64,000 bases of DNA from Brevundimonas sp. (GTDB lineage: Bacteria > Pseudomonadota > Alphaproteobacteria > Caulobacterales > Caulobacteraceae): assembly GCF_013912065.1 (NCBI RefSeq), contig NZ_JACESA010000004.1:62001-126000 (forward strand), given 5' to 3'. The first letter of the stretch is position 1. Every line of letters begins with the position of its first letter. The notes under the pieces are model-generated. The model had not been told where the DNA came from and searched no databases. It was given only the letters and a program-made list of their open reading frames with translations. Shown piece by piece: positions 26,053 through 35,100 of this stretch. Made by a program: the position numbers and the translations under genes.

Positions 26053-28250
26053 TGCTGAAGTTGCCTCGGTTCGCCGCGGACGCCGTGCCGCTGGCCGGGA
26101 TAGAGCATCATCTCGAACGGCGTGCTCTTGGCTTGGAGGGCGTCGATCACGCGGGTGGCGTTGCCGAAGATGACATTGTCGTCGGCCATGCCGTGCAGAA
26201 GCAGCAGACGGCCCGTCAGATCGTCAAGGCGCGGCAGGACGTCGGTGGCGGCATAGCCTTCCGGATTGTCCTGGGGCGTCGACATATAGCGTTCGGTGTA
26301 GTGGGTGTCGTAGAGGCTCCACTCCGTCGGCGCCGCCCCGGCCAGGGCCGAGGCCAGACCAGCGTCCGGATCGGTCAGGGTCAGCAGGCTGAGGAAGCCG
26401 CCGAAGCTCCAGCCCATGACCGCGATATGGTCAGGATCGACATACGGAAGGGTCTTCAACCATTTGGCGGCCTGGGCCTGATCCTCGACCGCAGGAAGGC
26501 CCAGGCGACGATAGATGCTGGTCTCGAAGGCCTGCGACCGGTCGCCTTCGCCCCGATTGTCGACGCGGAAGACGATATAGCCGGCCTCGGTCAGCAACTG
26601 GTTGGTCAGGGGTTGCCAGCTCTTCTGCACCCCCGCGCCCGTGCCAGGACCGCCATAGACCTGCATCACCACCGGATACTTCTTGGATGGATCGAAGTCC
26701 GGCGGGGTGGTCATGCGCCAGACCAGGGTCTGGTCATGGCTTTGCATCGTGCCGAACTGGGGCGTGCGCAGGCGCGGGACATAGGGGGCGAAGGGGTGGT
26801 CGGCGTCGAGCCGGTTTTCCTCGATCCAGCGCACCCGCGCGCCGTCGATCCGGTACAGGGCCGACTGGGGCGGGGTCGCGGGATCGGAATAGTTGCCGAC
26901 ATAGGCCGTCGCCGGGCCGTTCACTGACACGTTCCACCAGCCGCCGGCGGGCGTCACCGCCACCGGATCGACCGTGCGGTTCAGGCTGGCGCGGAACATT
27001 TGTTGTTCGATCGGCAGTTCCTCGCCGTCACGCATCGAGGCGGTGAAATAGACCTCCCCAGTCTGTTCGTTGACTCCGTCCAGATGTTTGACCGGATAGT
27101 CGCCGCGCGTGATGGCCCTCAGACGCCGGCCGTTGCGGTCGTACAGATACAGATGCCGCCAACCCGAGTCCTCGTTCGACCAGATGAAGCGGCCGTCCGA
27201 CAGGACGCGGAAATCATTGTTCAAATCGACCCAGGCCTCGGCTTTCTGGCTCAGGATCACGCGCGAGGCGCCGGTGGTCGGATCGACGCTGAGCAAGTCC
27301 AGTGTCTTCTGGTCGCGCGACTGGCGCTGGACGTACAGGGTCTTGCCGTCCTCGGCCCAGTTCACCCGCGCCAGATAGATGTCGGTGTCGGCGCCCATAT
27401 CCACCTTGACCCGACGTCCCGCCTCGCGGTCCTGAACATACAGTTCCACGACGGCGTTGGGGCGACCGGCGCGGGGATAGCGTTGCTCGACCATGGTCGC
27501 GCCGTCCCCGGTGATCTCGAAACGAGGAACGACGTCGACGGGGCTTTCGTCCACGCGGGTCAGGGCGATGTAGCGTTCATCGGGGCTCCACCAGTAGCCG
27601 GTGTCGCGGTCCATCTCCTCCTGGGCGATGAACTCGGCCGTGGCCCAGGTGATCAGACCGGCGCCGTCGTCGGTGATGGGCGTCTCCCGGCCCGTGGCCA
27701 GGTCATAGACAACCAGGTTCTGGTCGCGGACGTATGAGACATAACTGCCCTTGGGCGAGACCTTGGCGTCGATCTCGTCGGCGGGGGTCTCGGTCAGGCG
27801 ACGCACCTTGCCGTCGACGCGATTGGCCAGGAAGATATCGCCCTCCAGCGGGGCCAGGATGTAGCGCCCCTGCTGGTCCCAGGAATATTCGACCACGCCG
27901 CGGGCGCTGATCCGCATCCGCTCGCGCCGGGCCTTCTCGGCCTCCGACAGTTCGCCGGCGTCGGGCACGAGGGCGCGGGCGTCGATCAGCTTGTAGGGCT
28001 CGCCCTCGCCGGTGGGGGCGGCCCACAGGTCCTGGACATCCACATTGTCTTCGCGCGAACGCAGGAAGGCGACCAGCTGGCCGTCCGGCGACAGGCTGAC
28101 CCCCTTGGCCACCGGGCCGTTCAGGCTGGGGCTGGAGAAGACGCGCTCGGGCGTCAGGATGTTGGAGGGCGTTTCCTGGGCCCAAGCTTGGCTTAGGGAG
28201 GCCGAACCGGCCGACAGGAGGATGGTCGAAGCGAGAAGAACTGTGCGCAT
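25989..28250 (-). CDS. S9 family dipeptidyl peptidase IV-like protease
   Basis: 753 residues with a Sec signal (LLASTILLSAGSASLSQAWA). The beta-propeller N-domain is followed by the alpha/beta-hydrolase domain: nucleophile GWSFGGFLSL, Asp in LLHGMADDNVIF, His in PGQRHGVRG. The propeller carries the Glu pair in TAEFIAQEEMDRDTGYWW that binds the substrate N-terminus in DPP IV. It should release Xaa-Pro dipeptides in the periplasm. It is followed by the overlapping amidase gene. Confidence 0.92.
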   Translation of the reverse strand: MRTVLLASTILLSAGSASLSQAWAQETPSNILTPERVFSSPSLNGPVAKGVSLSPDGQLVAFLRSREDNVDVQDLWAAPTGEGEPYKLIDARALVPDAGELSEAEKARRERMRISARGVVEYSWDQQGRYILAPLEGDIFLANRVDGKVRRLTETPADEIDAKVSPKGSYVSYVRDQNLVVYDLATGRETPITDDGAGLITWATAEFIAQEEMDRDTGYWWSPDERYIALTRVDESPVDVVPRFEITGDGATMVEQRYPRAGRPNAVVELYVQDREAGRRVKVDMGADTDIYLARVNWAEDGKTLYVQRQSRDQKTLDLLSVDPTTGASRVILSQKAEAWVDLNNDFRVLSDGRFIWSNEDSGWRHLYLYDRNGRRLRAITRGDYPVKHLDGVNEQTGEVYFTASMRDGEELPIEQQMFRASLNRTVDPVAVTPAGGWWNVSVNGPATAYVGNYSDPATPPQSALYRIDGARVRWIEENRLDADHPFAPYVPRLRTPQFGTMQSHDQTLVWRMTTPPDFDPSKKYPVVMQVYGGPGTGAGVQKSWQPLTNQLLTEAGYIVFRVDNRGEGDRSQAFETSIYRRLGLPAVEDQAQAAKWLKTLPYVDPDHIAVMGWSFGGFLSLLTLTDPDAGLASALAGAAPTEWSLYDTHYTERYMSTPQDNPEGYAATDVLPRLDDLTGRLLLLHGMADDNVIFGNATRVIDALQAKSTPFEMMLYPGQRHGVRGEPRQLQQWRTYLDFLDRTIGTRSASTD

Positions 28251-28358
28251 GGTCGGCGACGCTAGCGGCGCTTCTGCAAGCCGTCACGAGGAAATGTGGC
28301 CGCTCGACAAACGGCTTTTTCTTCCCTGCGAAGGGTTCTCAGCTTAGAGAGGGCCACG

Positions 28359-29186
28359 ATGACCGACGCCGCCCTCTCCCCCGCCGCCGCCAAGGCTCCT
28401 GGCAAGCCCAGCCCGTTCAACGAACTGGAGGTTCTGTGGGTCCGCCACTGGACCGACAGCCTGTTCAGCTTCGGCGTCCGGCGACCCGAGGACTTCCGCT
28501 TCCGCTCGGGCGAGTTCGTGATGATCGGCCTGCCGGGTCAAGACGGGGGCAAACCCGTGCTGCGCGCCTATTCCATCGCCAGCCCCTGCTGGGCCGAGGA
28601 ACTGGAGTTCTTCTCCATCAAGGTCGCCGACGGCCCGCTGACCTCGCGCCTGCAGAAGATCCAGCCCGGGGACACGGTGCTGATGGGCAAGAAGCCGACC
28701 GGGACCCTGGTGCTGGACGCCCTCACCGGCGGCGAGCGGCTGTTCCTGATCGGCACCGGCACGGGCCTGGCGCCCTGGCTCAGCGTGGCGCGCGACCCAG
28801 AGACCTATTCCCGCTTCGGCCATGTCTATGTGATCCATACGGTGCGCGGCGTCGCCGACCTGGCCTATCGCGACTTCTTCAGCCGCGAGATCCACGAGGA
28901 TCCGCTGATCGGCGACGAAGCGAAGGCTCAGCTGACCTATTATCCGACGGTCACGCGCGAAGACTTTGAAAATCCAGGCCGGATCACCGACCGGATCAAG
29001 TCGGGCGACTTCTTCCGCGACCTGGGACTGCCCGAGGGGTTCGATCCGGCGCGCGACCGGGCCATGCTGTGCGGCTCCATGGCCATGATCAAGGAAGTCG
29101 GCGAACTGCTGGAAACCTATGGGCTGAAGGAAGGCTCGAACGCCGAACCGGCCGACTATGTGCTGGAACGCGCCTTCGTCGGTTGA
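28359..29186 (+). CDS. fpr: Ferredoxin--NADP reductase
   Basis: 275 residues, bacterial FPR type. FAD site: VLRAYSIASPCWAEELEFFS; NADP site: FLIGTGTGLAPWLSVARDPE; nicotinamide-side MLCGSMAMIKEV; and the C-terminal VLERAFVG typical of the subclass. It passes electrons between NADPH and ferredoxin or flavodoxin, often under oxidative stress. GAGAGGG precedes the ATG at 28359; an upstream extension to 28296 has no support. Confidence 0.92.
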   Translation: MTDAALSPAAAKAPGKPSPFNELEVLWVRHWTDSLFSFGVRRPEDFRFRSGEFVMIGLPGQDGGKPVLRAYSIASPCWAEELEFFSIKVADGPLTSRLQKIQPGDTVLMGKKPTGTLVLDALTGGERLFLIGTGTGLAPWLSVARDPETYSRFGHVYVIHTVRGVADLAYRDFFSREIHEDPLIGDEAKAQLTYYPTVTREDFENPGRITDRIKSGDFFRDLGLPEGFDPARDRAMLCGSMAMIKEVGELLETYGLKEGSNAEPADYVLERAFVG

Positions 29187-29226
29187 CGACTTGGCTTGGG
29201 CCGCCTGACGGGCTAACCCGGCACCC

Positions 29227-29559
29227 ATGTCGAAGCCTGCCCTTGTCGCCGTCGATCCCCGGGTCGATCCCGCCGAATGCCAGTCCATGGCCGAGGTCCG
29301 CCAGGGCGTCGACGCCCTGGACCGCGCCCTGGTCGCCCTGATGGCTGAACGCCAGCGCTATATGGACGCCGCCGCGCGCATTAAGCCTGATCGCGACGCC
29401 GTGTTCGACCAGGCCCGGATCGATGATGTCGTGGCCAAGGTCCTCACCGCCGCCGAGGCGCATCACCTGTCGCCCGATATCGCCGAACCGGTCTGGCGCC
29501 TGCTGATCGACCGATGCATCGCCCACGAGTTCGCCGCCTACGACCGGACTCGGCGCTAG
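29227..29559 (+). CDS. Chorismate mutase (AroQ fold)
   Basis: 110 residues, all helical. MAEVRQGVDALDRALVALMA is the first helix with the active-site Arg, followed by AERQRYMDAAARIK with the Arg/Lys pair, and VWRLLIDRCIAHEFAAYD at the end. It converts chorismate to prephenate. A related activity (isochorismate pyruvate lyase) has the same fold, but no siderophore genes are near. Its last four bases overlap the convergent Hpt gene end. Confidence 0.82.
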   Translation: MSKPALVAVDPRVDPAECQSMAEVRQGVDALDRALVALMAERQRYMDAAARIKPDRDAVFDQARIDDVVAKVLTAAEAHHLSPDIAEPVWRLLIDRCIAHEFAAYDRTRR

Positions 29560-29909
29560 CCTCTCAAGCCTCTGAGCATCAGTTCGTGGCGATAGGCGGC
29601 GACGTCGGCCAAGGCCGCGTCCAGAGCCGTGCGGACACGCTCCAAAGCCGGCGCCGTCAGCGCCTGATCCATGGTCTCCGCCTCGGCGCAGATCGCCGCC
29701 AGTTCGCCGGCGCCTATGCCCGCCGCCGCGCCCCGGATCGTGTGGACCCCGTCGCGCCAGCCGTCGGTCCTGGGGTCCAGTAATGCGGCCCAGAGGCCGG
29801 CCTGTTCGACGAACAGGCCCAGCACCTCTTCCGATATGCCCGTATCGCCGCCGGTCATCCCCTCCAGCACGCTGAAGTCAACGGCGCCGCTGAGGTCGCG
29901 GCGGGCCAT
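29556..29909 (-). CDS. Hpt (histidine phosphotransfer) domain protein
   Basis: 117 residues, a stand-alone Hpt domain. The phosphoacceptor region is DGVHTIRGAAAGIGAGELA, with H56 in the HxxRGA form of the usual HxxKGA motif. It would pass phosphate between a hybrid kinase and a response regulator. No kinase is adjacent; it is coupled to the permease upstream through a TGATG overlap. Confidence 0.75.
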   Translation of the reverse strand: MARRDLSGAVDFSVLEGMTGGDTGISEEVLGLFVEQAGLWAALLDPRTDGWRDGVHTIRGAAAGIGAGELAAICAEAETMDQALTAPALERVRTALDAALADVAAYRHELMLRGLRG

Positions 29910-31321
29910 CAGGCGGCCTCTTCTTCGCCCTTGGCCAGGCGAGAGTGTTTGGACGACCACAGCAGATAGATGGCCACGCCGATCAGATTCCAGATCAGGA
30001 AACCGACCTGGGTCACGCCCTTGAGGCTGAAGAAGAAGACGATGCAGCCGATGATGCTGATCGCGCCGACGACGGGCCACAACGGCGCCTTGAACACCCG
30101 CTTGCGGCCGGGTTCGCGGATCCGCAGCACGATCAGACACAGGCCCACCGAACAGAAGGCCGCCAGAGTGCCGGCGTTGGCGAGCGACGCCAGTTCGTCC
30201 AGCGGCAGCAGGCCGGCCAGGATCGCGACCACCACCGCGGTGAAGACCGTAACCACCGCCGGCACGCCGCGCGACGACACCTTGGCCAGACGGCGCGGCA
30301 ACAGGCCGTCGCGGGCCATGCCCAGGAAGATGCGGCTCTGGCCGAACAGAAAGGCCAGCAGCACGGTCGGCAGGGCGATCACCGCAGCAGCAGCGATCCA
30401 CTGGGCCGCCGTCACCTGCCCCATCTGGCGCAGGATCAGGGCCAGGGGCTCGGGGCTGTCCGCGAAATCGGCGACCGGCCGGGCGCCGATCGCGGCGGCG
30501 GCGACGACCAGATAGAGGGCCGTGCAGATCAGCATCGAACCGACGATGCCGATGGCCAGGTCGCGCTCAGGCTTCTTGGTCTCTTCCGCCGCCGTCGAGA
30601 TCGCGTCGAAGCCGTAGAAGGCGAAAAAGATGATAGCCGCCGCCGCCATGACCCCCGTCTGGACAAAGGGCGCGCCGAAGCCGTTGGGCATGAAAGGCGT
30701 GAAATGCTCGGGTTTGAAAGCCGGCAGAGCGATGGCGACGAAGACGACCAGAGCGGCGATCTTGATCACGACAAGCACGGCGTTCAGCGTGGCGCTCTCC
30801 CGGGTGCCCAGCAGCAGCAGGCCGGTGACCACGCCGATGATGGCCACGGCCGGCAGATTGACGACGCCCCCCGCATGCGGCCCAGCGACCAGGGCCACCG
30901 GCAGATCGACGCCCAGGCCGCTCAGGAAACCGACGGCGTAGCCGGACCAACCCACCGCCACGGCGCTGACAACCAGCGAGTATTCAAGGATCAGGCTCCA
31001 GCCCACGACCCAGGCGATCCCTTCGCCCAGCACGGCATACGAATAGGTATAGGCGCTGCCCGCCGCCGGCATCATCGTCGACAGTTCGGCATAGGCCAGG
31101 GCGGCGCAGGCGCAGACCAGACCCGCTAGGCCGAAACTGATCAGAACCGCAGGCCCCGCAAGACCCGCCCCGACGCCGATCAGCGTCAGTATGCCCGTGC
31201 CGACGATGGCGCCCACGCCCAGCGCCAGCAGGTGCGGCCAGCTCAATGTCGGCTTCAACCGCGGCCCGTCGTGCGGCGCCAGCATGGCGTCGATCGAACG
31301 ACGCCGTTTCCAAAAGGCCAT
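29909..31321 (-). CDS. APC family amino acid permease (cationic amino acid type)
   Basis: 470 residues with about 12-14 transmembrane helices, beginning LLALGVGAIVGTGILTLIGV, the GxGxGIL consensus of APC carriers. Another conserved stretch is FFAFYGFDAISTAAEETKKP. The start at 31321 (MAFWKRRRSIDAML) has GGGGGAG ten bases upstream. It resembles the CAT/YfnA group; substrate is uncertain. It is the last core gene before tRNA-Lys and the island. Confidence 0.87.
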   Translation of the reverse strand: MAFWKRRRSIDAMLAPHDGPRLKPTLSWPHLLALGVGAIVGTGILTLIGVGAGLAGPAVLISFGLAGLVCACAALAYAELSTMMPAAGSAYTYSYAVLGEGIAWVVGWSLILEYSLVVSAVAVGWSGYAVGFLSGLGVDLPVALVAGPHAGGVVNLPAVAIIGVVTGLLLLGTRESATLNAVLVVIKIAALVVFVAIALPAFKPEHFTPFMPNGFGAPFVQTGVMAAAAIIFFAFYGFDAISTAAEETKKPERDLAIGIVGSMLICTALYLVVAAAAIGARPVADFADSPEPLALILRQMGQVTAAQWIAAAAVIALPTVLLAFLFGQSRIFLGMARDGLLPRRLAKVSSRGVPAVVTVFTAVVVAILAGLLPLDELASLANAGTLAAFCSVGLCLIVLRIREPGRKRVFKAPLWPVVGAISIIGCIVFFFSLKGVTQVGFLIWNLIGVAIYLLWSSKHSRLAKGEEEAA

Positions 31322-31478
31322 GAAGCTTGCTCCCCCGCCGCTTTGCGCGGCTGATTCCGTCCGGACCATAGACCGTCAAAGAAAGTTTGCGAAAGCGCTT
31401 GCCAACCCCCGAACGGGTGGGTAGTAGGAGCGCCCTTCGGCAGGGCGGTCGCCCGCGCCGGAATGAAGACGATCGGTC

Positions 31479-31554
<76 letters not shown>

Positions 31555-31598
31555 TCGTCCCTTTGATTTCTTTGAAGATTTAGAAAAACCCCTCGGGG

Positions 31599-31640
31599 CC
31601 ACCGTTTCTCTGAATCAGAAAAACGGTGAGAAAAACGGTG
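31599..31640. repeat. Short direct and inverted repeats next to the attachment tRNA
   Basis: GAAAAACGGTG occurs twice in tandem (31618-31628, 31630-31640), and an inverted relative CCACCGTTTCTC lies at 31599-31610. Position 45-86 bases after the tRNA end suits arm-type recombinase sites of an attL; a hairpin role is also possible. Confidence 0.5.
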
Positions 31641-31717
31641 GGGATCGCAGCCAGCTTTCTGCCGCTTCGTCACTACGGTTGCCAGTGTCGGGCATAAGCA
31701 GAATCTATCGTCCGTTT

Positions 31718-31729
31718 GGGACATGTCCC
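31718..31729. promoter_or_regulatory. Perfect 12-bp palindrome upstream of the alpA-like gene
   Basis: GGGACATGTCCC, followed two bases later by another GGGAC. It lies 88 bases before the AlpA-like start, a likely operator for a regulator of the island. Confidence 0.45.
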
Positions 31730-31817
31730 GGGGACGTACGACCGTGCCATTGCGGGTATCCGCTCATTCGGGGCCGCCGGAGAATCGTCTGCTTTTCGAG
31801 CGGAAAGGACAGGAGCG

Positions 31818-32024
31818 ATGACCGACGAGAGTTTCCCGCCGAGGCGTTTCCTGCGGACACCGGAAGCAGGCCGATATCTGGGGCTGTCCGGCCGCACGCT
31901 GGAGAAGCACCGGAGCTGCGGCACCGGACCGGTCTATCGAAAACTCGGCGGGCGGGTTGTCTACGCGATCAGCGACCTGTCCGAGTGGGCGGACACCGAC
32001 GTCAGAACACCCACGCCGATCTGA
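31818..32024 (+). CDS. AlpA/excisionase-like helix-turn-helix regulator
   Basis: 68 residues. FLRTPEAGRYLGLSGRTLEK is a MerR/Xis-type winged helix-turn-helix, followed by GPVYRKLGGRVVYAISDLSEW, the wing that is typical of AlpA-family and excisionase proteins. AGGACAGGAG precedes the ATG. Such proteins often control the integrase or excision of tRNA-integrated islands. It stands 94 bases before the large defense gene, which it might also regulate. Confidence 0.8.
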   Translation: MTDESFPPRRFLRTPEAGRYLGLSGRTLEKHRSCGTGPVYRKLGGRVVYAISDLSEWADTDVRTPTPI

Positions 32025-32118
32025 CCTCACGGGTCGGTTCCCAGGTTCCCCGAAGCTGCACGTTGCGGCTGATCGTGCGGCTCCATACATGCTCCGGTTC
32101 GGAAAACAGGGCTGGGCC

Positions 32119-35100
32119 ATGAACGAGAAGACGACGAGCGCGCCGGCGGGCCTGGCCGGATACGACTATCAGGTCGACATCTCCATCTACCTCGCGCTTG
32201 ATCTCATGCTGGTCCAGAAGCGGCTCGACGAAATCACGCTCGAGCCGGCCAACCATGAAGACCTCGCCGCCGATCTGAAGGACGAAACCCAGGTCTCGGC
32301 CGCAACCAGCCTCTCCATCGGGGGATACCCCCTCGTCGTCCAGGCCAAGCTGCGCAACGGGGAGCCTTGGTCCGATACCGATATCGAAACGCTTCTCACG
32401 AAGGGCAAGGCGCGGAAGTCCCCCAACACGCTCCTGACGGAGAACACGGCCCTCCGATATCTGCTGATCACCAGTGCTGCCACAAAGGGGGTCGCGCGTG
32501 ATCTGCGGACCGGTGCGGTCGCGGCGAACTGGCCGGCCAAGCTGCCGAAGGGCATTGGATCAAGGCTGCCAGGCCTGGACGGACGGGTTGCGGTGCTCGA
32601 CGGCCTCGATGAGACGAAACTCGATGGCCAGATCCGCGATGTTCTGCTGACGACCTGCAAGGTCCCGCTGCCCAACATCGTCGACTGCATCAAGGAACTG
32701 CGGACCGTCGCCCTTGAACACATGCGGAACGGACCCAGCGTCTGGACCCGAAACGCCGTGGAAAAGACCATCACCGCCTTCGGGGGCTATCTGGCGACGG
32801 CCCCAGAGGTCGGACTGTTCGTCAAGCCGACGAACTGGGGCGACTTGCAGAACCAGCTGGCGACCCGCCACGGCGTCATCATCAGCGGCAGCTCGGGCAC
32901 CGGGAAAACGATGGCCGCTGAAGTTCTGCTCGATGAACTTCGCAGCCGACCGGACGGTGCGTTCAAGGTGATCCGCGTGACGGCCGGACCCGAACAGGTC
33001 TGGAACTCGAAAGAGACGGGCCGGGTCGTCTTCATGATCGAGGATCCGTGGGGCAAGTACCGCTATCATCCTGAGCAAGGCGTGTGGAACCGCGACCTCG
33101 ATCGCATGCTGAACGGGGCGCACGCCGACCGTCAGTTCATCGTCACCACCCGATCCGATGTCTTTAAGGAGAGTGGCGAGCGGCTGGCCGCCCATTGGTT
33201 CGTCTCACTGGAGACCCGGCATTATGGCCAACGCGAGCGCTTCCGTTTGTTCGACAACCAGGTCAGGCTGCTGCCCGAGGTCTTGAAGGCCCCGGTCGAC
33301 GCGCATCGCGACGTGGTCCTGAAGCGGCTCGTGAGTCCGTACGAGATCCAGAAATTCTTTGACGGGCTCGCAGGCGAAATGTCGCCTGACGCGAACCTGC
33401 CGACCTTCATTCACCGCTGCATAGACCTTGCCCACTACGACGCGATCGAGAACACGATCGTCGACCAGGTCGAAGCGCGGGACGACGCATTTCCGGCGAT
33501 CGCCGTGTGGGGCCTGCTGAAAGCGCTACCGCGTCTGTCCTGGGAGGTGGTCCCTCGACTCGCCGAAGCCATCGGCGAAAAGGACCAAGAGCTCGAGGAC
33601 AAGATCGTTCCGCTGATCCGCTTCATGGCCGCGGGGCGAAACCTGCGTCAGCCGAACGACGTGCTCAGCTACTACCACCCGCGCGTCGAGGCCGGGCTGG
33701 AGCGCATCCTTAAGGGCCACAGCGGACGTGCGGCACGCCTTCTGGGAAGCATGGTTGATGTGCTTGTCGCCATCGATGGTGACAGCGACGCGGACTGGGG
33801 CCGCGAGGCGGCCGCACGCCTCGTCCAGGGCGCCAGGAACGATCGCGTCAAGGTGACCGTGAGCCCCGACTCCCAGGCCACGCTCGACGCGTTCGTCCGG
33901 CGTCGTCTTATCACCCCGTCCGACACGCTTGAGGCCGATCTCAAGCTGGCGGCCGATGTCGGTTCGCCTGACGACACGATCACGCTTTTCGCGGGCTGGG
34001 TCGGCGCTCGCGGCGACACCTTCGGTACGCTGCAAAACTGGTTGGAAACGCCGATCAGCCCGACCGACGCGGCGCGCACGGCCGCCGATCCGGATGTGGC
34101 GATCGTCGCGGCGCGCTTCGTCCGGGAGACGCTCGCGCGCACAAACGACCACTTCCCCGATGATTTCGCGGCCCGCATCGCGGTAATGGCCGGAGCCCAG
34201 ACCGATGCATTCCGCGACGCAGCCTTGCGCATGGTCGGCTTTGGGTACGACTTCAACGCTCGTGCGGTCGGGACGGGGGCGCTGGTCGACTTCGCCGGGT
34301 TCGAGCCGGTGGTGGACGCCGCGATCGCGGTGAACATCAGCCTGCGCGATGACGACGACACGGTTTGGCTGGAAATCCTCAACGGCGAGCACAGCGAGGG
34401 TTATGCCGAACATCTCGCCGACATGCATCATGACGACGGCGACACGGCGGACAGCTTCATCCAGCTCTATGTCGCGGGTTTGCGCCTGCGGTCCGGCTGG
34501 AGCGCCATCGTCGCCCGTACCCAATCGCCGGAGTTGCTCTGGGGCTGGATCCAGGTCCTGGGCGCCGACGGCGTCGTGCCGCAACCGGGCGAAATGGTGG
34601 GGATCGCCGACGCCGCGCGCGGGCATCGCCACGACGCGCGTTTCTGGGATCTGGCGCGCAAGAAGTGGTCGGCCGACCTGGGGTCCCGCCTTGAAGACTA
34701 CCTGAAGACGCCCGGGCTGGCCGAGGACACGCGCCACGCCGTCCTGAAGACCATGATCGTGCATCAACCGTCGAACGGCCGGGCGTGGCTCCAGGCCATG
34801 GCCGCGGCCGGCGACCTTCAGGGAGTCCTGCGGGCGATGACGGATCTGCGCGCACTGGCGAACGGCTACGACCTGAAATCGGAGGTGGCCGTGTTCGCGG
34901 CGGACGCCCCGGGCCATGTCGAGCCCTACGGAGCGTTGGCGCAGGCGGTCCTCGATGAAGCGTCCTACGCGCTGTCGCTGGCGGAAGTCGCTCAGCTGGA
35001 AGCGCTCGACGCCGCCGCAAGTCCCGATCTGCAGCTGGCGCGGGCGCGTCTCCTTGCGGCGGCCGGGCGTCCGGTCCGGACCTATGTCGAAAGCCTGCTC

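Noticed and set aside
31599-31640. CRISPR-like repeat
   Set aside because: Only two 11-base copies with one base between; no spacer-repeat periodicity. No CRISPR array elsewhere in the window.
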